Positions 52,250 to 60,417 of a stretch of DNA of 64,000 nt are shown piece after piece. Both the position numbers and the translations under genes were made by a program. Origin of the DNA: JBQDBK01 sp052090825 (GTDB lineage: Bacteria; Bacillota; Clostridia; Tissierellales; Peptoniphilaceae). Position 1 is the first letter of the stretch. Each line of letters begins with the position of its first letter. Where the stretch lies: positions 1 to 64,000 of the forward strand of contig JBQDBK010000009.1 in assembly GCA_052090825.1 (NCBI GenBank), read 5' to 3'. The notes beneath the pieces are model-generated. The model saw only the letters and a program-made list of their open reading frames with translations. It ran no database searches and was not told the DNA's origin.

Positions 52250-52999
52250 TTATTTCACCTCTTCTCGGATCCAATTAAATCCTTCTATTTCTATCTTATC
52301 TACAAGTTCACTTTTTCCTTCTTTTACAATAGACCCATCTATGATTACATGAACATAATCTGGTTTTATTGCACTTATTAAGTCTTTGTGATGTGTGATT
52401 ATTAAAACAGCATTATCTTTATTTAGATATCTCTTTATACCTTCCGATACTATTCTAGTAGCATCTACATCAAGACCTGAGTCGGTTTCATCAAGTATTG
52501 CCAATTTAGGATTTAACATAATCATTTGAAGAATTTCATTTTTTTTCATTTCTCCACCTGAAAATCCTTGATTTAAATATCTATTGGCATAAGAGCGATC
52601 AAAAGATAATTTATCCATTTCTCTTTCTAATTCTTTTTTAAATTTTAAAATTGAAATATTTTTATCCTCTATTGTAGATTTAGCTGTTCTAATAAAATTT
52701 TCTACACTAACTCCTGAAACTTCCATTGGATTTTGGAAACTCATAAAAAGACCTTTTTTAGCTCTCTTATCAGTGGATAATTCTGTTATATTTTCACCTT
52801 CAAAATATATTTCACCTTCATTAACTTTATATTGAGGATTATTCATAATAACATTGGCTAATGTTGACTTTCCAGAGCCGTTAGGTCCCATTATAACGTG
52901 AACTTCCCCAGAATTAATATTCAAATTTATATTATGCAAAATTTGCTTTTCTTCTATTCCAGCACTTAAATTTTTTACTTTTAGTAATTCTTTAGACAT
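52250..52999 (-). CDS. sufC: Fe-S assembly ATPase SufC
   Basis: A 249-residue ABC ATPase: Walker A GPNGSGKSTLANVI, signature GFSGGEMKKNEILQM, Walker B KLAILDETDSGLD, His switch IITHHKDL. First gene of the suf operon, with an ATG after GGGAGG. Confidence 0.98.
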   Translation of the reverse strand: MSKELLKVKNLSAGIEEKQILHNINLNINSGEVHVIMGPNGSGKSTLANVIMNNPQYKVNEGEIYFEGENITELSTDKRAKKGLFMSFQNPMEVSGVSVENFIRTAKSTIEDKNISILKFKKELEREMDKLSFDRSYANRYLNQGFSGGEMKKNEILQMIMLNPKLAILDETDSGLDVDATRIVSEGIKRYLNKDNAVLIITHHKDLISAIKPDYVHVIIDGSIVKEGKSELVDKIEIEGFNWIREEVK

Positions 53000-53058
53000 T
53001 AATTTCCTCCCAATTATATATAATTCTTACAAATTCACTATGATTTAAATTCTATTTG

Positions 53059-53064
53059 ATTATA
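53059..53064 (-). promoter_or_regulatory. extended -10 promoter of the suf operon
   Basis: TATGTTATAAT with an extended TG, about 60 bases upstream of sufC. The -35 region (GTGAAT with 16 bases, or AGTGAA with 17) is poor, as expected for an extended -10 or an activated promoter. An Rrf2-type operator could not be identified by eye. Confidence 0.6.
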
Positions 53065-53115
53065 ACATAAATTTATTGAAATTCACTAATAATTTTTAGA
53101 ATTAATTTCTATTCT

Positions 53116-53144
53116 TTGACAAAGACAAATTAGAAATATATAAT
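53116..53144 (+). promoter_or_regulatory. promoter of the CNNM/HlyC-type gene
   Basis: TTGACA at 53116-53121, 17 bases, TATAAT at 53139-53144, a full consensus match, 17 bases before the ATG with GAGGTG in between. Confidence 0.9.
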
Positions 53145-53161
53145 TTACTTGAGGTGTATAA

Positions 53162-54403
53162 ATGAGTAATCTTTATTATATTCATATAATTGTATTTATA
53201 ATTTCTTTAGCTCTTTCTTTTGAACTTACTTTAATAGAAAATGCTTATGTTTCAATATCAACAAACAAAATAAAAAAACTAGAAAATCAAGCTAAAGACT
53301 TTGAAATTATAAATAAACTTTACAATGATCCAAAAGTCTATTCTACAATATTAATACTTGATTATTTTGCAAATAGTTTAACTGCTATTTCTTCTTCATT
53401 AATTTTTTATGCTCTTTTAGGAAATAATGGGATAATTATTGCTTCGATACTTTCTCCAATTATCATCATAACTCTTGGTGAAACTGTACCAAAAGCTTTA
53501 GGAACTCAGAGATCAGAAAAAATAATTTTAAAACATAGCAATACTTTATTTTTATTTAATAAAATTTCAATGCCCTTGGTTTTTATAATAGAATCAATTT
53601 CAAAATTTTTTATAAAAATTACAGGCGGAGACAAAAACTACAAACATCCTAAGATGACTGAAGATGAACTTATAGATGCAGTATCATTAGGAATGGAGGA
53701 AGGGATACTGAATAAGAGTGAGTCATTCATTATAGAAAATGTTATAGATTTTAAAGATTCATTATCAAAAGATATCATGACGCCTAGAACAGATTTAATA
53801 GCTATCGATGCCAACTCATCTTATAAAGATATAATAAAAATTATTAAAGAAGAATCTTTTTCAAGAATGCCAGTATACTTAGATGATATAGATAATATTA
53901 TAGGTATTTTACATGTTAAAGACTTGATCTTGCTAGATAACAATTCATCCCTAAAAGATAATTTAAATATATTGAAACCTACTTTTTATACTTTTGAATA
54001 CAAGCCTATTGGTCCTTTATTTAATGAAATGAGACATAAAAAAATATCAGTTGCTATAGTAACTGATGAGTACGGTGGCACAGAAGGAATGATAACAACT
54101 GAAGATATGATCGAAAAAATAGTTGGTTCAATTGCTGATGAATATGATGTAGAAGAAGATGAAGATATAATTAAAATTAATGAAAATGAATATTTGATAG
54201 ATGGTTCCATTAGTTTAAATGATTTAAATCATTATCTTAATTTAGATTTAAAATCTATAGAAAGTGATTCTATTGCAGGTTATATTATTGAAAAAATTGA
54301 TAGATTTCCTAAAACTGGTGAAAATATCTTAATAGATAATTTAAATATTACTATATCTTCTAGTTCTAAAAATAGAATAGAAAAGCTGATTTTAAAATTA
54401 TAA
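53162..54403 (+). CDS. CNNM/HlyC-family membrane protein with CBS pair
   Basis: The only clear plus-strand gene. Its 413 residues hold a DUF21/CNNM membrane domain (about 1-160; IITLGETVPKALGTQRSE), then a CBS pair (about 195-320; VIDFKDSLSKDIMTPRTDL, GILHVKDLIL, VTDEYGGTEGMITTEDMIE) and a C-terminal CorC/HlyC domain (330-413). Family members are magnesium or cobalt efflux proteins in several bacteria; 'hemolysin' is a legacy name. Own promoter and terminator. Confidence 0.92.
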   Translation: MSNLYYIHIIVFIISLALSFELTLIENAYVSISTNKIKKLENQAKDFEIINKLYNDPKVYSTILILDYFANSLTAISSSLIFYALLGNNGIIIASILSPIIIITLGETVPKALGTQRSEKIILKHSNTLFLFNKISMPLVFIIESISKFFIKITGGDKNYKHPKMTEDELIDAVSLGMEEGILNKSESFIIENVIDFKDSLSKDIMTPRTDLIAIDANSSYKDIIKIIKEESFSRMPVYLDDIDNIIGILHVKDLILLDNNSSLKDNLNILKPTFYTFEYKPIGPLFNEMRHKKISVAIVTDEYGGTEGMITTEDMIEKIVGSIADEYDVEEDEDIIKINENEYLIDGSISLNDLNHYLNLDLKSIESDSIAGYIIEKIDRFPKTGENILIDNLNITISSSSKNRIEKLILKL

Positions 54404-54420
54404 TTTTAAAATCAGCTTTT
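54381..54420. terminator. symmetric terminator between convergent genes
   Basis: A 20-base perfect inverted repeat without a loop gap, centred at 54400, flanked by A and T runs (TTTTTTTT on the plus side). Shared by the plus-strand CBS gene, whose stop lies inside it, and the minus-strand gene at 54423. Confidence 0.9.
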
Positions 54421-54422
54421 TT

Positions 54423-54788
54423 TTACAAATTATTTTCTACTTCAACAACTTTAAGACAAGAATTTTTCCAACTTGCTCTTTCCCCTAGCTCTTCAACTAT
54501 TTTTATAAGGTCTATATCTTCCTCTAAACTTTCATCTATAGGAGTAACCCTAATATTGTCATCAAAGGGAATACTATGTACGCTAGAACCCAAATCAACA
54601 AAAGTAATTACTCTATTTTTTATACTATTTTCATTTATTAATTCATCAATTCTATTATAAGTTCCTTCTTCGTTTCTCGTATAAATATATATGTCTTTAT
54701 TATATTTTGTATTGAAATACATTTTATACGCTTCGTAGGACAAAAGAAATGAACCTAAAGGATTTAAATCAAATATAATTTTTTTCAT
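54423..54788 (-). CDS. unrecognised small protein
   Basis: A 121-residue soluble protein of unknown family. The N-terminus KKIIFDLNPLGSFLLSYEAYKMY alternates strand- and helix-like patterns, and YIYTRNEEGTYNRIDELIN and ITFVDLGSSVHSIPFDD suggest a small alpha/beta fold, perhaps an NTPase-like or Rossmann-like start, but no catalytic motif is clear. ATG follows GGGAGGAC. It has its own extended -10 promoter and is monocistronic. Coding seems real from the ribosome binding site, promoter and codon pattern. Confidence 0.7.
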   Translation of the reverse strand: MKKIIFDLNPLGSFLLSYEAYKMYFNTKYNKDIYIYTRNEEGTYNRIDELINENSIKNRVITFVDLGSSVHSIPFDDNIRVTPIDESLEEDIDLIKIVEELGERASWKNSCLKVVEVENNL

Positions 54789-54804
54789 AAGTCCTCCCGA
54801 AAAT

Positions 54805-54810
54805 ATTATA
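54805..54810 (-). promoter_or_regulatory. extended -10 promoter of the unknown gene
   Basis: ATAAATTTATGTTATAAT, almost the same string as at the suf promoter, lies 8 bases before the GGGAGG site. Confidence 0.55.
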
Positions 54811-54859
54811 ACATAAATTTATATTATATATCATATTTGAAATAAATTTATGTAAATAA

Positions 54860-54885
54860 AAAAGAACATTAATTAATGTTCTTTT
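54860..54885 (-). terminator. intrinsic terminator of the SLH protein gene
   Basis: AAAAGAACATTAATTAATGTTCTTTT is a 13-bp palindrome with A/T runs; the 5' arm includes the last codons of the SLH gene. Confidence 0.82.
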
Positions 54886-55781
54886 ACTATTCTTACTAAA
54901 GCAACTATTTCTTCTTGTCTTGTTATAGTTTTTTTAGGATTAAATTTTTTATTCTCTAATAGTAATATATTTTTATTTACTACGCTTACTATAGAATTCT
55001 TAGCATAATTTTCAGCTAAATTAATATCAGCAATTTCTTTATTAGATTTTGAATTTACATTACTTTTTCTAACTAGTCTATCTAATATAATTGCTAAATC
55101 TTCCTTAGTTACTTTCCCACTTGGATTAAATTTATTTTCTGATATTCCTAACATTAATCCTAATGTTTTAGCATTTCTAGTGTAAATATTATCTATATCA
55201 GAATAAATAATATTTGAATCATGAACCTTTGGAAACCCTAGTTTAGAAGACGCTTTTACTATTAATTCAGCCATTTCAACTCTATTGATATTTTTTTTAA
55301 CATCTTTTCTTATGTCTTCTGAAAATAATCCATAAGATTGAGCCAACATAAGATCTTCATAAGCCCAATCACTATAATTATTAAAAATTGATATGCTTCC
55401 TATGCTTGCAGGATAAGAATAATTACTGGTATTATTGTCTATAACTTTTTTTACTCTAAAACTATAATTCCTAGCTTTACTTGATAAATGTTTTGATAAT
55501 TCTTTATCATCTATTCTTAATTCTATTAAATCTTTTTTAATATAACTTTTATTTATAAATTTATTAGATTTACTTATCCAATCTTCTTTATCAGACTTAA
55601 CATCTATAATGAATTTAGCCTTATTATATTTTTCTTCATTATAATTATTTTTAAATTTTAATATATAAGTTTTGCCTTCTTTACTAACCGATAAATTACT
55701 TGGTTTCTGTATAGATTCTTTAGCTCCTACGCTTGTAGAAAATAAAACAATTATCATAAGTGCTGTTATTATTTTTTTCAT
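54873..55781 (-). CDS. secreted SLH-domain protein
   Basis: The 302-residue protein has a signal peptide (KKIITALMIIVLFSTSVGA), a fibronectin-like or unknown N-terminal domain (about 28-125; KPSNLSVSKEGKTYILKF), then three SLH repeats: about 133-185 (YSDWAYEDLMLAQSYGLF), 196-243 (YSDIDNIYTRNAKTLGLMLG, KVTKEDLAIILDRLV) and 250-300 (TITRQEEIVALVRIV). SLH repeats bind secondary cell wall polymers, so it is probably surface-anchored. ATG after GAGGTG. Three 11-bp-spaced repeats stand upstream. Confidence 0.88.
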   Translation of the reverse strand: MKKIITALMIIVLFSTSVGAKESIQKPSNLSVSKEGKTYILKFKNNYNEEKYNKAKFIIDVKSDKEDWISKSNKFINKSYIKKDLIELRIDDKELSKHLSSKARNYSFRVKKVIDNNTSNYSYPASIGSISIFNNYSDWAYEDLMLAQSYGLFSEDIRKDVKKNINRVEMAELIVKASSKLGFPKVHDSNIIYSDIDNIYTRNAKTLGLMLGISENKFNPSGKVTKEDLAIILDRLVRKSNVNSKSNKEIADINLAENYAKNSIVSVVNKNILLLENKKFNPKKTITRQEEIVALVRIVKEH

Positions 55782-55830
55782 TTTTCACCTCAAGAAAATA
55801 TCCTACCAGAAAAAAATCAAAAAATCTATA

Positions 55831-55858
55831 TTGTAATTATTTTGTAATTTATTTGTAA
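55831..55858 (-). promoter_or_regulatory. three 11-bp-spaced direct repeats, response-regulator-like site
   Basis: On the minus strand TTACAA occurs three times with exactly five bases between copies (55853-55858, 55842-55847, 55831-55836), followed by TATAGA. This is the geometry of OmpR/PhoB-family sites such as the Bacillus PhoP box (TTAACA-N5 repeats). It lies about 50 bases before the SLH gene. The regulator is unknown. Confidence 0.6.
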
Positions 55859-55904
55859 TAAATACTTTTATTAACTTATTTTAGTTAAATTTAATTAAGG
55901 GCTT

Positions 55905-56270
55905 TTATATTTTTATATTAACTTTATATCCTGTTGACTTAACTATGTTTTTAAGTTCTAAAATAGTTACTATACTATTTATAAATGATATATCTTCTTT
56001 TAAGTTAATGGCAATTAAATCATCCATACTTGTAAAAATTCTAGCTCTATTTCTTATTAATAAATTTGTCCCTTTTGAATATATAAAGTTTATATTCCCT
56101 GGTACAGCAAATATTCCTTTTCCTTGTTCTGTAGCAAGCCTGGCAGTTATTAAAGATCCGATTCTTCCCATAGCTTCTACTACAATTACAATATCTCCTA
56201 ATCCCGATATTATTCTATTTCTTAAAGGAAACCTAAAAGATAAAGGTAGTGTTTTAGATGGATATTTCAT
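55905..56270 (-). pseudogene. dprA: dprA remnant, N-terminal two-thirds missing
   Basis: 121 codons align only with the middle of DprA: KYPSKTLPLSFRFPLRNRII, VVEAMGRIGSLITARLATEQ, GIFAVPGNINF, SKGTNLLI. The first ~200 residues, with the SAM-like domain and the start of the Rossmann fold, are absent, and the sequence after residue 80 drifts from the family (RNRA in place of KDGA). It begins immediately where the comM remnant ends, so one deletion seems to have removed the comM 3' end and the dprA 5' part. Confidence 0.85.
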
Positions 56271-57664
56271 TTTATTATTGTAGGATTATATTCTTTTAAA
56301 ACAATATTCATAATATTCTTACATTTATCACTTAATTTACAGAATTTATTAATTTGACTTTCTTTTAAATCTGAGTTAGATGATATATTTATATTTTTAT
56401 ATCTTTCTTTTTGAATTTTTCTAGCAAGTAAAACCATATTTCTTATATCTTCTGAACATTCCTCTTTTGTATCGCTTGATAAATTGGCATGTTTTACAGC
56501 TAATACTTCAACATTATATCAATTCTATCTAATTAAAAGGTGAGATATCCTGGATAAGTATCTGTTTATTTGATACATAGTACATTTGCATCGATGATTT
56601 TCATCTCCATAGTATCCGCAAGGACAAGGATTCATAGCAGCAATTAAAATAAACTTAGCAGGATAAGTTATACTTGCATTTGCTCTTGAGATATTTATTG
56701 TCTTATCCTCTAAAGGTTGTCTTAATACTTCTAATACTGATTTAGGAAATTCCAGCAATTCATCTAAAAAAAGAACTCCATTATGAGATAAAGAAATTTC
56801 ACCTGGTTTTGGTATTCTTCCTCCTCCTATTAGAGATACAGCTGAAGATGTATGATGAGGTTCTCTGAAAGGAGGTTGACTAATTAAACTATTTTCTTTT
56901 AATAAACCTGCTATTGAATAAATTTTAGTAACCTCTATAGCCTCATCAAAATTTAATTTAGGCAAAATAGTTGGAAATCTTTTTGCTGCCATACTTTTAC
57001 CACTTCCTGGAGTTCCAATCATTAGTAAATTATGTTTACCAGCAGCAGAAACTTCTAAAGCTCTTTTAAGAAAACCTTGTCCTTTCATGTCTGAAAAATC
57101 TATACCAAACTTTTCTCTAGTAAATATAAATTCTTCAATGTATTTTTCAATTTTTATATTTCCATTTAAAAACTCAACTACTTCTCTTAAATTTTTTACT
57201 GGATAAATATTAACATCATTTATAATGGCACATTCTTTTTTATTTTCTTCAGGTATTATAAAATTTTTAAATCCCTTTTCTCTTAAAGAAATAACCATAG
57301 CTAAAGCTCCATTTATAGCATTTATACTTCCATCTAAAGATAATTCTCCTAAATATATGTATTCATCTTTTATATTATTAAATTCTTCATTAGCTCCTAA
57401 AATTGCAATAGCTATAGCTAAATCCATTTGGGAACCATCTTTTCTTAGATTAGCTGGTGATAAATTGATTGTTATTCTTTTTAAAGGAAATTCTAATCCA
57501 CTATTTTTAACACCAGCTCTCACCCTCTCTATAGATTCTTTTATAGCCACATCAGCTAATCCAACAATAGAAAACTTGGGGAGCCCATTACTAAGATCTG
57601 CTTCAACATTTACCAAATATCCATCTAATCCTTCTAAAGAACAGGTTTTAACTTTATAAAACAT
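56267..57664 (-). pseudogene. comM: broken comM (YifB-family AAA protein)
   Basis: MFYKVKTCSLEGLDGYLVNV to CTMYQINRYLSRI is a good ComM N-terminal two-thirds (Lon-like domain, Walker A GTPGSGKSMAAKRF, Walker B VLFLDELLEF). The frame then meets TAG at 56525 and TGA at 56519 where DRIDIxVEV is expected; the bases can be read as GATAGAATTGATATA in the next frame, implying small indels. Downstream NVEVLAVKHANLS, DIRNMVLLARKIQKERY and KFCKLSDK continue ComM until a stop at 56267, without the last ~45 residues. The start is the ATG at 57662-57664 (GGAGG upstream), not the earlier frame opening. Confidence 0.85.
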
Positions 57665-57677
57665 ATAATATTCCTCC

Positions 57678-58037
57678 TTAGACAAATTCAAAAGCGTTTT
57701 CAATATGATTGATCACATCATCTTTTATATAAAATTCTATTACATCGTATCGCACTTGAAAATCTTCCAAACCTTTAAGCATGATATAACTTAAAGAAGT
57801 TTGTATTATATTTTTTATTTTTTTCTCATCTACCGCTTCAAAAGCATACCCAAATTTTTTTGTACTCCTGGTCTTAACTTCTATAAAAACTAAAATATTT
57901 TTATCCATGGCAATTATATCTATATCAGTTCCTATAGCTCTATAATTTCTTTCTAAAATTTTATATCCCTTATTTTTTAAATATCTAGCTACTATCTCTT
58001 CTCCTATATTGCCTAATTTTTTATTATCCACTACCAT
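57678..58037 (-). CDS. yraN: YraN/UPF0102 endonuclease-like protein
   Basis: A 119-residue restriction-endonuclease-fold protein: GNIGEEIVARYLKNKGYKIL, DIDIIAMDKNILVFIEVKTRS shows the D-x(n)-ExK core. Function in DNA metabolism is unproven. It sits between rnhB (7-base overlap) and comM as in other Firmicutes. Confidence 0.92.
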   Translation of the reverse strand: MVVDNKKLGNIGEEIVARYLKNKGYKILERNYRAIGTDIDIIAMDKNILVFIEVKTRSTKKFGYAFEAVDEKKIKNIIQTSLSYIMLKGLEDFQVRYDVIEFYIKDDVINHIENAFEFV

Positions 58038-58642
58038 TCATTCCTTTTTTTAACAAAGGTACTTCTATGCATATCACTAGGCCCATATGCTTTAATAGCT
58101 TCCCTGTGATATTTGGTAGCATAACCCATATGTTTTTCTAGTCCATAGTTAGGATATTTTTTTGCCCAGTTTAGACACAATTTATCTCTATATACTTTTG
58201 CAACTATAGATGCGCAGGCAATGGAATAACACTTGTCATCTCCCTTTATTATTGGAACTTGCCTAATATCTGTATCTATTTTTTCAGCATCAATTAGAAG
58301 TAAGTCTGGAGTAATTTTATCTCCATTTTTATCTCTTAAATTATCAATTGCCTGAATCATCGCCAAATGTGTAGCATTTTTTATATTTATTTCATCAATT
58401 GTTTTGCAATCAATTCTACCTATTCCTACAGCTAAGCAGTTTGACAGTATTAATTTATATAATGTCTCTCTTTTCTTTTTTGAAAGTTTTTTTGAATCTG
58501 CTATGCCATCTATTCTTTTTTCTAAAGGCATTATTATAGCACAAGCAACAACATCACCAAATAGAGAACCTCTTCCTACCTCATCTATCCCTACAATTGT
58601 TTTATAACCTTCCTTTAAAAATTCTATTTCAAATTCTTCCAT
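58031..58642 (-). CDS. rnhB: ribonuclease HII
   Basis: Cleaves RNA of RNA-DNA hybrids and misincorporated ribonucleotides. VGIDEVGRGSLFGDVVACAI with the catalytic Asp-Glu, LLIDAEKI, KGDDKCYSIACASIVAKVYRD and HMGYATKYH are seen in 203 residues. ATG after GGAG (spacing 11). Confidence 0.96.
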   Translation of the reverse strand: MEEFEIEFLKEGYKTIVGIDEVGRGSLFGDVVACAIIMPLEKRIDGIADSKKLSKKKRETLYKLILSNCLAVGIGRIDCKTIDEINIKNATHLAMIQAIDNLRDKNGDKITPDLLLIDAEKIDTDIRQVPIIKGDDKCYSIACASIVAKVYRDKLCLNWAKKYPNYGLEKHMGYATKYHREAIKAYGPSDMHRSTFVKKRNEW

Positions 58643-58668
58643 TTAATATAGCTCCATTTATAAAAAAT

Positions 58669-59508
58669 TTATAACCTATCTAAGGTTACTTTACCTAAGA
58701 TACCTTTTCTGAATTCATCTAAAACTAAATTAGCAACTTTAGTATAGTCTATTTCATTACCCTTAAGTATAGCCCCTCTTTTCTGTCCTATTTTTCCCAT
58801 TATTTCTACAGGACTAAGACCATCTATTTTTATATTATACCTATCTTCTATAAAGTTTTTATCTAAATCATTTAATCTTTCTATTAAGTGAATACAAAGT
58901 GTTTCAATATCCATTATTTCATCTTTTATAGCTCCAGTAAAAGCCAAATTTCTAGCTAAAATTTGATTTTCAAATTTAGGCCATAATACTCCTGGCGTAT
59001 CTAATAAATGTAGTTTAGGATTTAATTTTATCCATTGATTTGTTTTTGTTATTCCAGGTCTATTACCAATTTTAGCAGCCTTAGTTCTAGAAATACCATT
59101 TATGAAAGTAGACTTACCAGAATTCGGAATCCCTACTATCATTGCTCTTAAAGGTCCCATATTCAAATCTTTTTCTTGGTATCTTGCTATTTCTTCTTTC
59201 ATTAAATTGAAAGATTCACTTATTATTTTATTTACATTAGGTTTATTTGAATTATATAAAATAGCTTTATTACCATTGTTAGAAAGATGTTGGATCCACT
59301 TATCATTTTGAGATTCTTCTGATAAGTCAGACTTATTTAATATTAGCAAGCTTTTCTTATTAGACAAAACATCTTTTATCAAGGGATTCCTACTAGCTAT
59401 AGGTATTCTAGAATCTATAATTTCAATATAAAAATCTACTAATTTTGATTTTTTTTGAATTTCTTCTATAGTTTTTTTCATGTGTCCTGGATACCAATTA
59501 ATATTCAT
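58669..59508 (-). CDS. rbgA: ribosome biogenesis GTPase YlqF (RbgA)
   Basis: Circularly permuted GTPase for 50S maturation. NINWYPGHMKKTIEEI start, G4 LILNKSDL, G1 VGIPNSGKSTFINGI, G3 LLDTPGVLWPKF appear in 279 residues with the permuted order G4-G1-G3. Overlaps the HAD gene by 11 bases. Confidence 0.95.
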   Translation of the reverse strand: MNINWYPGHMKKTIEEIQKKSKLVDFYIEIIDSRIPIASRNPLIKDVLSNKKSLLILNKSDLSEESQNDKWIQHLSNNGNKAILYNSNKPNVNKIISESFNLMKEEIARYQEKDLNMGPLRAMIVGIPNSGKSTFINGISRTKAAKIGNRPGITKTNQWIKLNPKLHLLDTPGVLWPKFENQILARNLAFTGAIKDEIMDIETLCIHLIERLNDLDKNFIEDRYNIKIDGLSPVEIMGKIGQKRGAILKGNEIDYTKVANLVLDEFRKGILGKVTLDRL

Positions 59509-60340
59509 TTATTCCACCAATCTTTAAAATATAATCTAAAGCCCTTATTGCTCCTAAGTTGTTATTATCTTTTTTTGTTATTAAATTTGATTTTTTCTTT
59601 ATAAAGTCTTGAGCATTTATCATTGCAATACCTATATCTGAATTTTCAATAACTTTAAGATCATTAGAATCATCACCTATTGCTATTATTTTGCAATTTG
59701 GAAATTTTTTTGACTCTAAATATCTCTTTATTCCCCACCACTTATCACCTGTTTTATTTAAAATTTCCAAAATATAAACCTTCCTATTTTTTACTTCCAT
59801 CAAGTGTATATTCATGTCATCAAATAATTTTTCAAACTTAATTTTATACTCAAGCAAGTCTTCATAATCTCCGGCAAAAATTATTGATAGTATAGGTGAT
59901 TCTAAATAAGAAAAATCACTGATAAAGTGTGCTCTATTTCCAAAAACTTCTATATATTTAGAAACATTCTCCTTAACATTCTTTTTCACTACTGCTATAT
60001 CTTTCCCTTCGGAATACATATCTACATGTAATAAAGGATAAATATTTTTGTTATTACACTTACTTATTATATCTAAAGCTTTTGCTTTATCTATTGGATT
60101 TATAAAAATAATTTCATCATTTGAGGTATTCCTGCATATATTTCCATTATTAGATATAATATCTATGTTTACTTTATTTTTAAAAAAACTGGAAGCAGAA
60201 TTATAACTTCTTCCAGTATTTATAATAACTTTAAATTTTTGCTTCATTAACTCTTTTATATAAACCAAATTAGTTTCATCTAAACTTTTATTATCATCTA
60301 AAAGAGTTCCATCTAAATCTAGAGATATAATTGTATTCAT
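59498..60340 (-). CDS. Cof-type HAD-IIB family phosphatase
   Basis: Motif I ISLDLDGTLLDDNK, motif II INTGRSY, motif III with KWWGIKRYLE and motif IV IAIGDDSNDLKVIENSDIGIAM are in a 280-residue Cof protein. Substrates are usually sugar phosphates or flavin/PLP precursors; not predictable here. Head gene of the group HAD-ylqF-rnhB-yraN-comM. Confidence 0.93.
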   Translation of the reverse strand: MNTIISLDLDGTLLDDNKSLDETNLVYIKELMKQKFKVIINTGRSYNSASSFFKNKVNIDIISNNGNICRNTSNDEIIFINPIDKAKALDIISKCNNKNIYPLLHVDMYSEGKDIAVVKKNVKENVSKYIEVFGNRAHFISDFSYLESPILSIIFAGDYEDLLEYKIKFEKLFDDMNIHLMEVKNRKVYILEILNKTGDKWWGIKRYLESKKFPNCKIIAIGDDSNDLKVIENSDIGIAMINAQDFIKKKSNLITKKDNNNLGAIRALDYILKIGGINEY

Positions 60341-60390
60341 ATTATCACCAATTATATAATATCATAAAGCTTAAAATTTTTACATTAAAA

Positions 60391-60417
60391 AAAAATGTAT
60401 CCTAAAATACATTTTTT
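60391..60417 (-). terminator. intrinsic terminator of the unknown membrane protein gene
   Basis: AAAAATGTAT pairs with ATACATTTTT (60408-60417 with 60391-60400), loop of 7, then a T run of nine. Confidence 0.88.

Noticed and set aside
57225..57659. Plus-strand 144-residue frame opposite comM
   Set aside because: It mirrors the conserved ComM N-terminus on the minus strand and has no start signal.
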